From: Echinococcus granulosus | Taxonomy: Eukaryota; Platyhelminthes; Cestoda; Cyclophyllidea; Taeniidae | DNA: 64,000 nucleotides | Assembly: GCF_000524195.1 (NCBI RefSeq) | Contig: NW_020170390.1 | Coordinates: 1,521,560-1,585,559 of the forward strand | Direction: 5' to 3' | Shown: positions 26,397 through 38,500 of the stretch, in pieces | Layout of the letters: each line of letters begins with the position of its first letter | Position numbering within the stretch: the stretch's first letter is position 1 | Position numbers and translations under genes: made by a program | Notes under the pieces: generated by a model | The model's input: the letters and a program-made list of their open reading frames with translations, nothing else | Databases searched by the model: none | Told to the model about the DNA's origin: nothing

Positions 26397-27340
26397 ATGG
26401 GTCGTTTAATGTTGTATGATGATGTCAAACGCCTATTGATTTGTATCCATACGCAGGACAGTTTATGCCCTATGTACTTCTTCCCTACAGGTGGGTTTAT
26501 CATCAACTTCGTCGTTATATAGCATTTATGATTATCAAACACGGCTATTGGTATATAAGCTCTGCATTGCGAGATTATTTATTCCTCTTTAAAGTAGCAA
26601 TTTTGAGAGGTGACATGCTTATGAACTAATCAAGTGTCACGCTATGAAGTGCACTTGTAGAGGCAATGACGCAGACCTTAATCGACCTTGACCACACCTT
26701 CCATGACTTGTCGTTGTTGAAAGTTTCTTCCTTATTCGTCAAACGGACAGGATGTAAAGCGGTGGTCTGACAATGCGTCAGTTAGCTTACGTCAGCTTGT
26801 GTAAGCGTGATAGATTTCCCTAACACCATCATTATCCGGGAATTATATTAATGCATCTATAATTTTATCCTTTTTTGGACCTGTTGCGTCCACATTTCGT
26901 TATGAAGAGTTTATTTATTTAATGTGCCATTGAGTTGTTATGCTTTTCACACATTACTTATGCTAAGTTGGTCCTACGTGTACTGCCTAGTAGGGCGAAA
27001 TTTGCTTATCAGCACATTACCAATGTCAGTACGTCTGAGTGGGGGATTAATGGAAAATCAAAACCATACTTTGACTCTGAATTGAGGGCACAAGTGGTCC
27101 ATTTACTGCATTTATACAATTTACTTTAAAAATTACCTCGGTAATGTCCATTTAAAATCCATTCAGAATGGACTGTTTAAATATCCCGGTTGCATTTTGC
27201 AAATACACAAGGTTAAATTTAAAGCATCTGTTTATAAGTGAGCAAAATTAGGCTTATCTAATAATCCTCAAGTCGTCTAATTAAATAATTCTGTTAAGAT
27301 TTTTAACGCATAGAAGAATACTCTGTTGCTTGCCTAGTAT

Positions 27341-27647
27341 GTAGCGTCCCAAGACTCCCTGAAGACGAAAGAAGACACAATATTCGGGCAGAAAAAATAN
27401 NNNNNNNNNNNNNNNNNNNNNNNNNNNNNNNNNNNNNNNNNNNNNNNNNNNNNNNNNNNNNNNNNNNNNNNNNNNNNNNNNNNNNNNNNNNNNNNNNNNA
27501 AAATATATATATTCAGCACGGAGAAGGTGTCTGGGCTATTGGCATGGCCCAAAAGGCCAACCCACCCAGCGAGGTACAAGGGGTCTAATTCAAAGTACAA
27601 AAGTGGCGCCTCAGCAGAACCGAAGGATGAACCGCTGTTGTATTACA
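27341..27647 (+). repeat. Interspersed element copy D, interrupted by assembly gap
   Basis: Starts GTAGCGTCCCAAGACTCCCT and continues GAAGACGAAAGAAGACACAA to GGGCAGAAAAAATA, where the N run begins. After the gap come AATATATATATTCAGCACGG, GGCATGGCCCAAAAGGCCAA and CCCAGCGAGGTACAAGG, ending CTGTTGTATTACA. Both flanks belong to one copy, so the gap sits in its central AT-rich part. Confidence 0.7.
27400..27499. other. Assembly gap (100 N)
   Basis: Exactly 100 undetermined bases, the usual placeholder for a gap of unknown size. It is flanked by AAAAAATA on the left and AAAATATATATATT on the right, so an AT microsatellite within the repeat probably broke the assembly. Distances across it are unreliable. 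Confidence 0.95.
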
Positions 27648-27667
27648 AGTAAACAGATAAGCATTCC

Positions 27668-27830
27668 AGCACCTCGAGTCTTCCCTAAAGTCGAATGAAG
27701 ACGTAATTCGGGGGCAAGATGTGCAGGAGGACTGAGGGAGGGCTATCAGCATGACCCGAAGGCCATACCCTTTACGGGAAGCACAAGGGTGGGGCTTCAA
27801 GTGCTCGCGAAACCAAAACCTAATTTCAAA
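27668..27830 (+). repeat. Interspersed element copy E, next to copy D
   Basis: AGCACCTCGAGTCTTCCCTA, then AATGAAGACGTAATTCGGGG, GGGCTATCAGCATGACCCGA, AAGGCCATACCC, GCACAAGGGTGGGGCTTC and CGCGAAACCAAAACC. It begins 20 bases after the TATTACA end of copy D in the same orientation. Confidence 0.65.
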
Positions 27831-29037
27831 CTAACTGGATGTTATAGTAAGCCCATCTTATGCGACCAGATTTAGGAAGTCCATTGTATTCTGTAAAAAA
27901 TGAGCAATGATGCTTATGCATAAACATGCTTGAAAGAGTTTTTTGAGATAAGCAGCAATACCGAAAAATGATGACTTTTCTTTGGGAATTATGCAAAGCA
28001 ATACCTTCTGTGCAATAGGAGCAGTCAATTCTGAGCGCTTTTGAAAAAAGAAAATCATCAATAAGCCCTCTTATGCTAGAACAGCTTTCAAAGTCGAGCA
28101 GTTTTGTTTAACTGAAAACTTTATAAATATGCTGTCTTTGCGAATAATATTTTTCCTGTTTAAAACGCAAAGTTCTCACACAATTCATGCTTAGACTACT
28201 CCAGGCGATAGAGTAAGCATGAGCAATCAAAACGGATTTACCATTGGGGTGTTCATGTTCCGTAAGTTTTTAGGCTCGCAACATTTCAGTCTTTGGCATC
28301 ATGCAGTGCAGTTTGCCAAATGAAATAACAAAGCCTTATTTTACATAGGTGACACGCTTGAAGCCATAGGGATTGCGTGGGAAGAAATGCATTTTTCCAG
28401 TGCTGCGAATTCCTTGAGCGGTTTATCAGTTCATGGAGAAGAAGAATAAGCTTTTAAGGATTTTTAAGATATTCTCACTCAAGATTAATTTTACTCACAC
28501 TATGACATCTGCAAAAGTTTTGATTGAGTTCACATGCCAAGTGGTCCCAAAATTGCCTGTGTGACATCTTGTAGGCAAGTAATCAAATGTTCACGATGAA
28601 TTCATTGCTTTAAATGGAGAAAAACTAAGATTAATTTAAAGGCATTGTAAGAATTTAAAATGTGTATTCTAGCGTGCCAGTGTCTGCGGCACATTAAGTC
28701 TTATTAGACGATGCAGGACGACAGAGTGCGGCTTTTTAACTTATACGGAGGCTGGCTTACACCACTCATACCACATTATTGCTGACTTTCAAAGGCCTTG
28801 TGACATCAAGCGCCTCGCGATCGGAATCTAGGCCTGTGAGGAGGAGAAGATCATCTGGGCAGTTTCTTAATCTGTTAAATACTGGGAGTAAACATGTCCT
28901 ATAAGGCGGGACCCGAATGTACTCCTGTGGGGTCCATATTTACAATATGGTGGAGATTGCTTTACCTATTATTTTCTCACTGTCTCTGAAGAGTCAGTGG
29001 GTATTTTGACCCACCTGGCTTAATGGAGACTCATTCA
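27831..29037. other. Spacer with no recognised gene
   Basis: Short random frames only. A small inverted repeat (CCATATTTACAATATGG, about 28937-28953) is present. No exon or RNA gene is recognised. Confidence 0.3.
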
Positions 29038-29170
29038 ACATAATATCAGGGCAGAATGTGTATTCCCGAAGTACAGAAGGGCTGAGGAATGCTGGCATAG
29101 TTCGGAGATCATGGCGCCCAGTGGAAGTACGGAAGCCTTACACCATTTAGTCTGGTTGTTTACGGAGTAA
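29038..29170 (+). repeat. Interspersed element copy F, 5' truncated
   Basis: ATATCAGGGCAGAATGTGTA, ACAGAAGGGCTGAGGAATGC and CCCAGTGGAAGTACGGAAG match the middle and 3' blocks of copies G and H. The CAAGACTTCCCTGAAG head is missing. It is more diverged than the others. Confidence 0.5.
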
Positions 29171-30675
29171 AAATGCCCAGAATTACCACATAACTATTTT
29201 CTTTTAATTAGATATCCCAACATTGCATTGGCTTGAAAAAGAATTATCTAGGTAGATCTTAAAGCAAAACGTTTGTGAATTTTGATCATAGGTAACAATT
29301 TTCTTCGTCAATGGATTCGTTGTACAAATGCTTTCATTTCTGCTCTGAATGAATTAAACTGCAATTACCATAAGCCACGGGGCAAGCATTCACAACTGTG
29401 GCACTTAAACGCTTCCATTACAACAGCTTAAGAGAGGCTTTGCCCTATTTCATTGTCATTTAGATACAATACAGCTTCCATTATCAAGGACCCTAGAAAG
29501 AGTCTCAGGTATTTTCTTAGAAGGAAGCGTATATTCCTGCAGTAATGTGCTTCTCTGGCGTGGTTGTACGAATTGTAAACTCGAGGTTAGAAACTCGCAA
29601 GCGACATATCTCTCGTCATAATCCTCATCAATTGTAAAGACATTCCTGTTGAACAGGTAAATAAAATAGCTGGTTTTAATCTATCTACCATTGTGATGCA
29701 GCTACTCCCGTGAAGAGCACCTCTTAGACTTGATATGGATGGATATTGAGCTATTTGCGCATTTGGCGTCGGTCTAAATGACAAAAATGCTTTTTTTTTC
29801 TATAAGCAATTTACCCGGAAACTTTGAATCGTGCCTCGTAGTGGAATTTATGAGTCAGTGTAATGTTTGCTTTTAATTGACCACCCTAACGTCTCACCAA
29901 AAACTATGAACTGTCAAAAGACTACCAAAGAACAAAAGAATAATAGCTTTACCCATAACTTTGGTGGCAACGTAGCGAAGAACTTATTTACTACTTATTA
30001 CAGAATTGGCTTTGACTACTTACAAGTGTTCAGAGGCAGTGTTTCAACACCGAAAGAATGGCGGATACTTAGCAAAACTAATCGCAAAATAATGTTTTGA
30101 ATCAATTCGGATGCCATTTTCGGAGATGGGATAGTTTTTTAGTAAACTTCAAAGAATGTGTTGTAAAGACAGGTAAGTACAGTTAAATAAAAATTCGGCA
30201 TATTAATCCAGGTTCAGTCATTGTAAGCCATGTATCTCGTGTGATGCGATGACTCAAAATCCTCATCAGTCAGTCCCAGAGACGCCTAGAGTGTGATGAC
30301 ATGGAATACCTGCTATTGACGTCAAGATGATTAGTCACTGAACTGTAAAGACGGAATATTTCATTTTAAAATCCGTAAAGTTAACAATAATTACTACTTT
30401 TTCATAGTGCTATCTTCCCAAATCAGGTGCACAGTCTTTAAGCTTTTCCCAAAAGAATAGCCTTACCTTGACTAGAAAAGTACTACTTTTATTCGCCAAA
30501 CCAAGATCTAGGGCGGTAGATGAAGGAGACTGAAGTGAACCTATTATCTCAAGCTCGATTAGAATCTGAAATGAAGTGGGGGCTCCGTGGAGCCACGACA
30601 CGCATCAGCCTCGATTGGCACGCCCATAAGCCAATCACACTCGAATGGTAATTACGTGACTGCGCCTTTCATTGG

Positions 30676-30683
30676 TATATAAT
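30676..30683 (+). promoter_or_regulatory. TATA box of peptide gene 2
   Basis: TATATAAT, 72 bases before the ATG at 30748, directly preceded by ATTGG. A GATTGG...CCAATC pair lies within the preceding 70 bases. The ATTGG-then-TATA order is shared with peptide gene 1. Confidence 0.6.
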
Positions 30684-30747
30684 GATTCAGACGATTGGGC
30701 TCCAGCAGACAGGCTTCAGCCTCTGATCTTTTATAGAAGTGATTGTA

Positions 30748-33430
30748 ATGAACAAGATCATTCTTTTGCTTCTTTTCATCATTGCATTGACGTGGCTGGG
30801 CACTTGTGAAGGCAGACGCCTCAATGAACAGAAGTGGACGTATACAAGGGGCAGAGGTAAGTTCAATTTAAATAAGGTTTTAAAATCCCTGATATTCTCC
30901 AAGAGCTAGCCGTACCGTCCTTTTACAAACGTGTGTCTTTAACTCTTACTTCTGCATTTATAGGAAGATAGATTAACTGTAGGATCAGAAAATGAAAGTG
31001 GCACTCTCTTTAAAGGAACCGTATAGTTAATGCCTACTTTTTGGAAGGCTGTATTACGGCATTTCGAAAGATATGGCTTTTAAGTTCGTTTTGCTTCCTT
31101 TTGCAAATGTGCAGTTTTAGCGTCCATTGTTTAATAGGCGTTAGTTGAGCTTCACTTCTTTCACAGATAACAATTGATTTTGCTTGACCATATATCTGTC
31201 AGTATGCAAAGCCTTTGAGAAAATTGTCTTCAATCACTTCTGCGGAATCACGCTGGAGTCATTTCCTTAAGTCCTGTTTCTGCATAAATTACAACTCGGC
31301 TAATTTGGGGCCTTTTTTTTCACACACTCAAACCTGTATGTAGCATTTGGCATCGCAGAAGGCGTAGCTGTGCAAGAACGTTTGTGTAACTTTGATTGAC
31401 CATTATGCCTTCATTCATCCTATTACTTGCAAATTTCACGCCCACTCCCCTCTTGCCTCCCGTTGCAAATCACCTGGCATTTGATAATAACAACATCATA
31501 GTGGTATCCTGGCAAGTGGATATCAGTTACGATATTCATAAGCCTAATGTCTTTGTTCCTGCTGCGCTTCGCAATGTACAATCAGCGTAGCAGGATGTGG
31601 CCTTATTCTACGTTACTTCCGAGAGCAGTGGCTCATGAAACCAAGCCTAACTTTGTCCTATTCTGCACCAGTGACTTCCAACTATCCAAAGCAGTTAAGT
31701 TTAGCTGCACTCTCATTTAAACTGCCGAAACATGCGATAAGTGGCAATGACGGCGCCTTTTCTGAGATCTCATTTAACTTTAGCTTAGCTATTTCCGATA
31801 AAATATTTATCTGACTCTTTTCCTTAGTTTTGATGCAAATCCAGTCCAAAAAATTCCCTCATACGCTGATTACATGAATGATGCTTTCCATTTGCCTGCT
31901 CAAATATATTTTTTTAAAGGCAAATAGACCCTTAAGCTTCTCCATACATTCAAGTTAGTCTAATATGTTCCAGTTAATAGATGCTTTCAGGTGGGTGGAA
32001 ACCCCTAACCCATCACTCCTTTTAGTCACTATCGTATTAATTGTTTGTATAACAATGATTTGAAGCAAACATGTGGCGATTTTTACCTTCCCTTTACGAG
32101 ATGGTCATCGGCAAGGGAGGAACCGTCATACACGCGACTGCTACCCCCACTGCCAAACTCGTCATCGCCGCCAGCCTCGCGGTTTGTAACTTTAATTTAT
32201 TCCCATTCCTAATATTTAATCTTGAAACTACTTTAAAACGGTTTCCCACAGAGATAATTTGGTTGAATGCCCTCGTTGATTAAGATAATTGCATCCCGTC
32301 TCAAAATGCAGGCATGGACTTGGTCGCTGTGTTAAAGTGCTTAATTGAGCTATCATTGTAGAAGAGGCCAATTTGACATTTACCAGCTTCAGGGGGATAT
32401 AAAAAGCGATGCAATTAATGGGAATGCTTTCATTCTGTGAATGGCTCCGTAAAACCCCATTCGTCAACACGGTTCATGATCTCTCAATAAATAATACTTG
32501 TTTTTTTATATGTCCTACTACTTTTGTACGAAATATTTCATTAATTCTTCGTCGCCATGTCACTTCGACTCCACGACAATGTTTCCTCAAGTAGTGGTAA
32601 TTTGACTTTGTTGTGCAGAATGCAAATTATACTTGTAATTAAACGAAGCCCCATGACTAAGGTGATTTCGCTAAAGATTAAGTGAGATAGCGTCTTTATT
32701 GGCACACGGAGTTGGAGCAACGCGCTGGAACTTGAGAATGATTGATGCCTGACTTAAGAGGCACGAGCTAGTAGGAGCTAGTCAGCTGATCAAAGGGCCT
32801 GCCTGACGCATGGAAGTTGGAGGTGCGCTATAGTTGCCAACCGTTTCAATTACTGCCATTATTGCATTCTGAGAGCCCTTGTCGCAGGCCTCAACACGAG
32901 TAATCTGAGGAGTGATTTCTATCACCCCTGGTGATTACGTGAAGAACCTTGACAACCTTTACTAATTAATTATTTCTTTGGATATCCAATTCAGAGTAAA
33001 TAGATGACGTGCCACTCCATTTGGAATCTTTATTCAGCAATCCTTATCTCACTGGCTCCTAAAATTTGCCCAAACCAACGCCTTCTTCCATGTCTATATT
33101 TTTTGTGTATTCGGGTCTTTTTTAGGCCGACCATGACAAATGAGAGGCGTTCCACAGTAAAATCTAATGAATAAATATCTTTAATTTTAACTTGGGAAGT
33201 GGTTGTTTTGCAAAAACCGAAAGGTGTCTAAAACCCTATTTAGCACAAAGACGGAATTAGTGGCCTTTGTGATCCGTTTCTCATAATTTTTTAAGAGCTG
33301 AACCTTTTGTGAGCACTAAGGCAAAAATGAAGTTATAAATGCTTAATATTATTATTTACTATCTCTTTTTATTTTGCAATTAGGAAGCTTGGTAATAGAA
33401 CCAAAGTCACTGCGTCATTTACATGGTTAG
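30748..33430 (+). CDS. Putative neuropeptide-type precursor 2 (ends SLRHLHG)
   Basis: Two coding exons, 30748-30856 and 33384-33430, joined in phase 1, giving 51 residues. It opens with MNKIILLLLFIIALTWLG, an unmistakable signal peptide with probable cleavage near CEG, followed by a basic GRR and TYTRGR. Exon 2 then gives SLVIEPKSLRHLHG-stop. The C-terminal Gly could be the amide donor. Candidate processing points are the single basic Arg at the exon junction and the PK before SLRHLH. Splice signals are strong: AGAG|GTAAGT at the donor and TTTTATTTTGCAATTAG at the acceptor. Exon plan, intron phase, LRxLxG ending and a GTGAGT donor 6 nt after the stop all match peptide gene 1, which argues for paralogy. 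There is no dibasic site just before the peptide, unlike gene 1. The family is not recognised by name. Confidence 0.55.
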
Positions 33431-33436
33431 AATCAG
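33384..33436 (+). other. Short exon 2 of peptide gene 2
   Basis: A 53-nt exon holding the predicted peptide and the TAG stop, followed after 6 nt by GTGAGT. Unlike the 45-nt counterpart in gene 1 it is not a multiple of three. Skipping it would give a tail of only about a dozen codons. Confidence 0.55.
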
Positions 33437-33739
33437 GTGAGTAGGCGTAAAGCGGATCATATTTTGCTCGAAATATTTTTACTTCTTTGTTTAGTTAAGA
33501 GTGTTGACATTTTTTCAGTTGCTGTAAGGTTGCAATGCCAGTTCCGTAGTTCAAAGCCCAATGATTGAGCATTTACGGTTTTTCTTATAGTCTCCATAAT
33601 ACCAATGAAAGTGATTAGTGCGCTGACTACAAACAAATGCAATCCCAAACCTAGGGTACTGCCGCTGTACTATAGTAGCTTTTAATTCCATGCAGTACAT
33701 ATTTTCCCTTAAGATTGTTGCTGTTTTTTCTTTCTACAG

Positions 33740-34130
33740 GAATACCGGAATTATGCATTATAGGAGATAAATAGCAAATGACGATTTCTAAATTTTTAAA
33801 GCGATAGTGGAACACTACACGTTGCCTTTATAAATGGATATTAGACGTTTTACTTAAAATTTATAAGTAAAAATGCGTTTTGCGTAATTTACTACTGATC
33901 GCCTATTTATTTCAAGGTCATCTTGCAGTACTCGGGCGCTCTTGGCTTGAAGACTTATGTGGATCCCAACCAAAATATCCTAAAAACATCGCTGTTGTTG
34001 TTTCCGCCTAGACAGAATTCCTTTATTGTCACACTACCTCTGCCATTTTAGCCATTGTCCATGGTCCTTTACCATTGGAACGACCGTATTTAAGCTCTGA
34101 ATCTTCTTTCGTTGAATAAAGGTAAATATG
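33740..34130 (+). other. Last exon (3' UTR) of peptide gene 2 with AATAAA
   Basis: A strong acceptor (TTTTTTCTTTCTACAG) ends at 33739. An AATAAA at 34115-34120 offers a poly(A) signal. No coding potential is expected here. The end is approximate. Confidence 0.45.
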
Positions 34131-35384
34131 AAGAGCTTAATATTTATCAGATCAGTCAGTTAGAAATTCTGACAAAACAAAATCCCCAAAATTAGCAAAG
34201 AAGGTCTAACGAAGGCAAAGTTCTGCTTTATTCATTTGAGGCAAATTGGCACGCGTTCTGCATTTGAACGTCAAAACAATTGTTGATTGCTCAGAAAAAC
34301 CAAACCATGGTTTGAGAAAGCATCTCAATCCTATTTTTGCAACGGCGAACCAATAATACAGTCATTTTTTGCAAAAATAATACCGCTATGTCAGGATAAT
34401 CAAGGCTATAATTCTCCAAATTCACCTACTCTAATGCAATTCATGGTTTCTGGAAATTACATGAATTCTCTCAATCCAACAGCAAAATTCATATTTTACA
34501 AACAAATTGATCTTAATCAGCTTTTACGTGAGCCATGGAGCCTGTGAAATAATATCGCAGCAGCTCCGATTCTGTTCGGACGAACCTGTGCGTCCTAGTT
34601 TGCATTGTTCACGTAACAGGTGCAAATCCAACTGTTTTAATATTTACCTTCTGTCAAATGTACAATTTTTTTTGGAAATAAAACACAGCATTGCAGAACT
34701 CCGAGTTTTTATCTTGAAGTGTCATTTTTAAAGCCCAAGGGGGTTGGAAGGGTAGAGCGCAAGCCACGAGACTAATAAATACGGAAAAATAAAATATGGT
34801 TAATCAGAACATCAAATCATTGCAACATCGTCACTTATCAGTAAGTAATTTATTCGGCCAGCTTTGATAATAACCTAAGCTTACAGAATTTTCACATTTG
34901 TGGCACTATCTTGTCCACTTTCTGACATTTCGGGTCTTTGGATTGAAACATTACTACTACCGTTTGGTACTTATCTAGCCTGGGTTGCTCAAAGTCCTGT
35001 CAAGCCTAATTTGGTTGAAATCGACTCCTCACATGACCTCATTTGAACACCATACCTGAACACATAGTGCGTTGTTTCGTAAAACCCGGTTAGTGTGAAA
35101 CAATTACCAGAATAATGACATATTTGTGATTGTTAACAAATCGCTAAACACTACGTTTATGTGCGCCTCGAAGCCTTAGGCCCTAAAATTGTGTTTTTTA
35201 AATGCCTAAATCTGCATTGCTCTGCCCCATGCGGTAAGAGAACCGGGGACGGCTTCATTCAAGCCACGTCCGTGCCAGACAGCACTCTCGCCGTTGTCCT
35301 CCAATTGCTGTGATCTCCCGTAGTAATAAGAATTTTCTCGCTTGGATATGCTAAAGGTTTTTGAATATGAAAAGTACTGGTCGG
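34131..35384. other. Spacer with no recognised gene
   Basis: AT-rich with several short frames, none bounded by convincing splice sites or resembling a known domain. No repeat match was found. Confidence 0.3.
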
Positions 35385-35579
35385 AGTACCCTGAAACTTC
35401 CTTGAAGACTAAAGAAGGCCTAACATTCGGACATAAGAATGTATTGAAGAAGTGGAGAAGGACTGGGGGAATACTGACATGGTCCCGGAGGCAAGGCAGC
35501 TCAGCGGAGGTGCGATGGCGAGGCCCCAAGTGCCCGCGTAATAAACGAAGAGATTAACAAAAAGGCCAAAGTATTACAC
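35385..35579 (+). repeat. Interspersed element copy G
   Basis: GAGTACCCTGAAACTTCCTT, GAAGACTAAAGAAGGCCTAA, CATTCGGACATAAGAATGTA, AGAAGGACTGGGGGAATACT and GACATGGTCCCGGAGG, then GCCCGCGTAATAAACGAAG and a CAAAGTATTACA end. It is a nearly complete copy of about 195 bp with no open reading frame of note. Confidence 0.7.
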
Positions 35580-38500
35580 TGATGCTTACTGAATATTAGT
35601 GCCTTTAATATTTTAAAATTTAAGTTACTTCTATTAAATATCAAATATTTAAATGCTTTTTGAATAAAGTATTTGCTACTGTAAAATGAACTATTTCTAA
35701 TAGATCGCAGCTTTTTTTCCGTTTGACCGGACTTTAAGCGATGGAAATCGAGTAAGATTGCATGCAGGCTAGGAAGAATATTGGCAGTAGCTTCAGTCAT
35801 CAACAAGTTCCTCTAAAAATGTAGCCCTTACCAATTCTAGACGTAAATATCATTATGTAGACCATGGCGGCACTTGAACTTTGCCTCTGCAGGCTCCGAA
35901 AAAGAGTTCGCTATTTATCACACCTGTTTTTCCTAATATCAGTGAAATAATAATGCTTAGGGGTTGCTAGTTCAAGGAGGCACGGTATGGGAATGATTTC
36001 AAGGCATATTATTGCACTTACTTCAAAACGTTGGAAGTAGGCAATGCAAAGTTTTGATCAAGGGAATGGTACAACGTTCCACTAACCGACGAATAAGTAT
36101 GTGAATTAGTCGCGATGCTGGTTGTGTGTGACACATCTGGGTGGGTAAGTGATGATGCTGGCGTATCGATGCCATCGTCTTTTGCGTCCCTGGAGTGTCT
36201 GGGGTTCAGGCGTGAGGCCTACTAACGAGCAAATGTGGGGGCGTCGTCACAAAGTGCTGGTCGTCGACACCTCACATCTGCCTACTTCATTTACCCTCTC
36301 TCGCGGTCACACAAATAGCTGAGCATGGACTCCAGGCAGCAAACTAGGTGGATCTGGCGTATCCGCCTATGTGAGTCACCATAATGGTGAACCTGATGAT
36401 TATCGAAGAAGTAAGGCAAGTGGAACCCTTACTGGAAGGTGACTATCACCCTTCTCCCCTAGGAGGAGAAATGTCAATGGGGTTGTCGACCTCATTTTGC
36501 TACCACTAGCGTGATTATGGAAGGTCAAAACGACTACCAAAATGAGAAATGTGGAATGATTGTTCCCAAAAATAGAAATTTAAAAGAACCGTTTAATTCA
36601 GTTTTTAGTATAAACGAATCAATTGGTGCTTTTCTGGTTCAGCTAAGCTTGTGCATATCTCTTAAAAGGGCGTTTTTGCAACGGATAGAATGATACAAAT
36701 GTTTCATAAAATTGATTGCTTTTATTACACTGCTCAGCGTTTGTGTGAGGAAATGCCGTGAGCCTTGATGCAGATACGATGTCCTCCAAGCCCTCGGCAT
36801 TTCAAATTGTGATTGGCGGCCCACAGATGCACAATGCAGAAGCACATGACGCTGTTCACTCACTCGCCTTTGTTAGAGCGTATGAATAGGCACTTGCCTC
36901 CAACCCACGGCTACTGCTCTCGACGCCAGGTTGAGACGCAGTTTGACATACCTGTCCATTCACCGCTTCCACAAACAGGTAAAATTGCCCAAACAAGAAA
37001 ACTTTCAGGCCACATTTTTGGATGGGACTCACCTCTGCGTTTCATTTATTTGATCTGTGTTTTTAACTTTTTTTAAACAGCCCACTGTGGTGGTTGCTGA
37101 ACTCACAGCAGCCACCGAGTCACAGTCACGATTTACCCTTACAGTGGTCCACCCACGAAATTCGGGTCAAAGGTTCATGGCTCACATTGAATTTATCGAG
37201 CATCCAACTGTCAGTATGTCATTCTTCCGAAAATAGAAGCTAAGTTCAATTTAGTAAACGCATAGTTTGAAAATTCCCTCAATATTTGTGAAATAAAGCA
37301 ACAAATTTATTCACCTTGACCGCGCATTCTCGCTTGTCATTAAGGCACAATTCATTTCCATGCTCAGACACTCCACCCAGGATCTGCAGTCGATTCGGTG
37401 CGATGGTTTTACCTTTCAATCGCTGCAATGCTACTCGCACTTTTGCGGCATTTCAGCAGGCACTATGTGACGTTACAAATATGCGAGCACCGATGCCATT
37501 GGGCAGTTGGCATTCAATCTTGAAATACACCAAAGCGCCTCGGTAGCTGCAAAACACACATGCCAGGTAAAAGCAAACCCCTGGAGTGGTCATATTTCCG
37601 CATTTAGGTGGTTCATTCAATCCCACATGAGTTGTGGAATAGGTGTGAGACGCATTACAAGGGTCTAATTTTCACGAAACCACGCGGCCAATTGGTTTAC
37701 GGTGGCTGAATTCGGCGCCGTACGTTTCACATGCGTACAAAAGTTGGCAGTGGGTCTTCACGATTTGGATGGTGTGCCTGAGAAAACTGCCAGAGGCGTG
37801 GTCTAGGTTACGTGTCCCCATTATTAAAAAGATGGACTGTATGTAAGCTGGCACGGGTGAGGCCCGTTGATATCAGCCCTGATCCACACGTGTGTCAGCC
37901 AGCGCTGGCTTACAAACCCACACGTGCAGCGTCACAGACCGCGAGGGCTTAGCAACACTGGGGTGAGGGGGGGGGGGTTCCATGCGCAAGGACGGGGACA
38001 AGAGAGCTGCGCCCACCCTAACCTTGTCATCTCAACCCATGGAAGGGGTGTCCTTCCCTTTCTCGCTCTCAAACCTAGCTAGTAAGCTGCTTGAGCTGAT
38101 GAAGCCAATTTTAAATTTGAAAAGGCGACAGCTGAATAGTCGCTATTATTATTATTACATCATCCGATTGCACGATTATGCAGTACGCTGCCCGATTGCG
38201 CACAGATGAAAAAAGTAATCCAACTTTAGCGACCCCACAGATATGAGCACCTGACTTAACCAAATACCCACTGCCTTCCCTACTGGTCGCTGTAATTGAC
38301 GTGTCCCACTTACTCATCATCATTCCGATTAGTTTCCACAGCCTGGGATACGACCAACGAGGGGTAATGAGATCCCTCTTCACACACCACCTGATTACTG
38401 GGATACAAAGCATTTCAAGTCTTTCCATTTACGATCATATCAAATCAGGGCTAATTTTCGAGAATAAAAGAACACGATCCATCGAGGAACTATTTCGATT

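Noticed and set aside
33457..33648. Minus-strand frame with a hydrophobic start, resembling a signal peptide
   Set aside because: Its first codon is not ATG, it lies in the 3' intron of peptide gene 2 and there is no donor or promoter.
36813..37546. Open stretches with an acceptor at about 37080 and a donor at 36978
   Set aside because: Two frames are open equally, the translations match nothing known to me, and the region looks like decayed repeat. Left as unassigned spacer.
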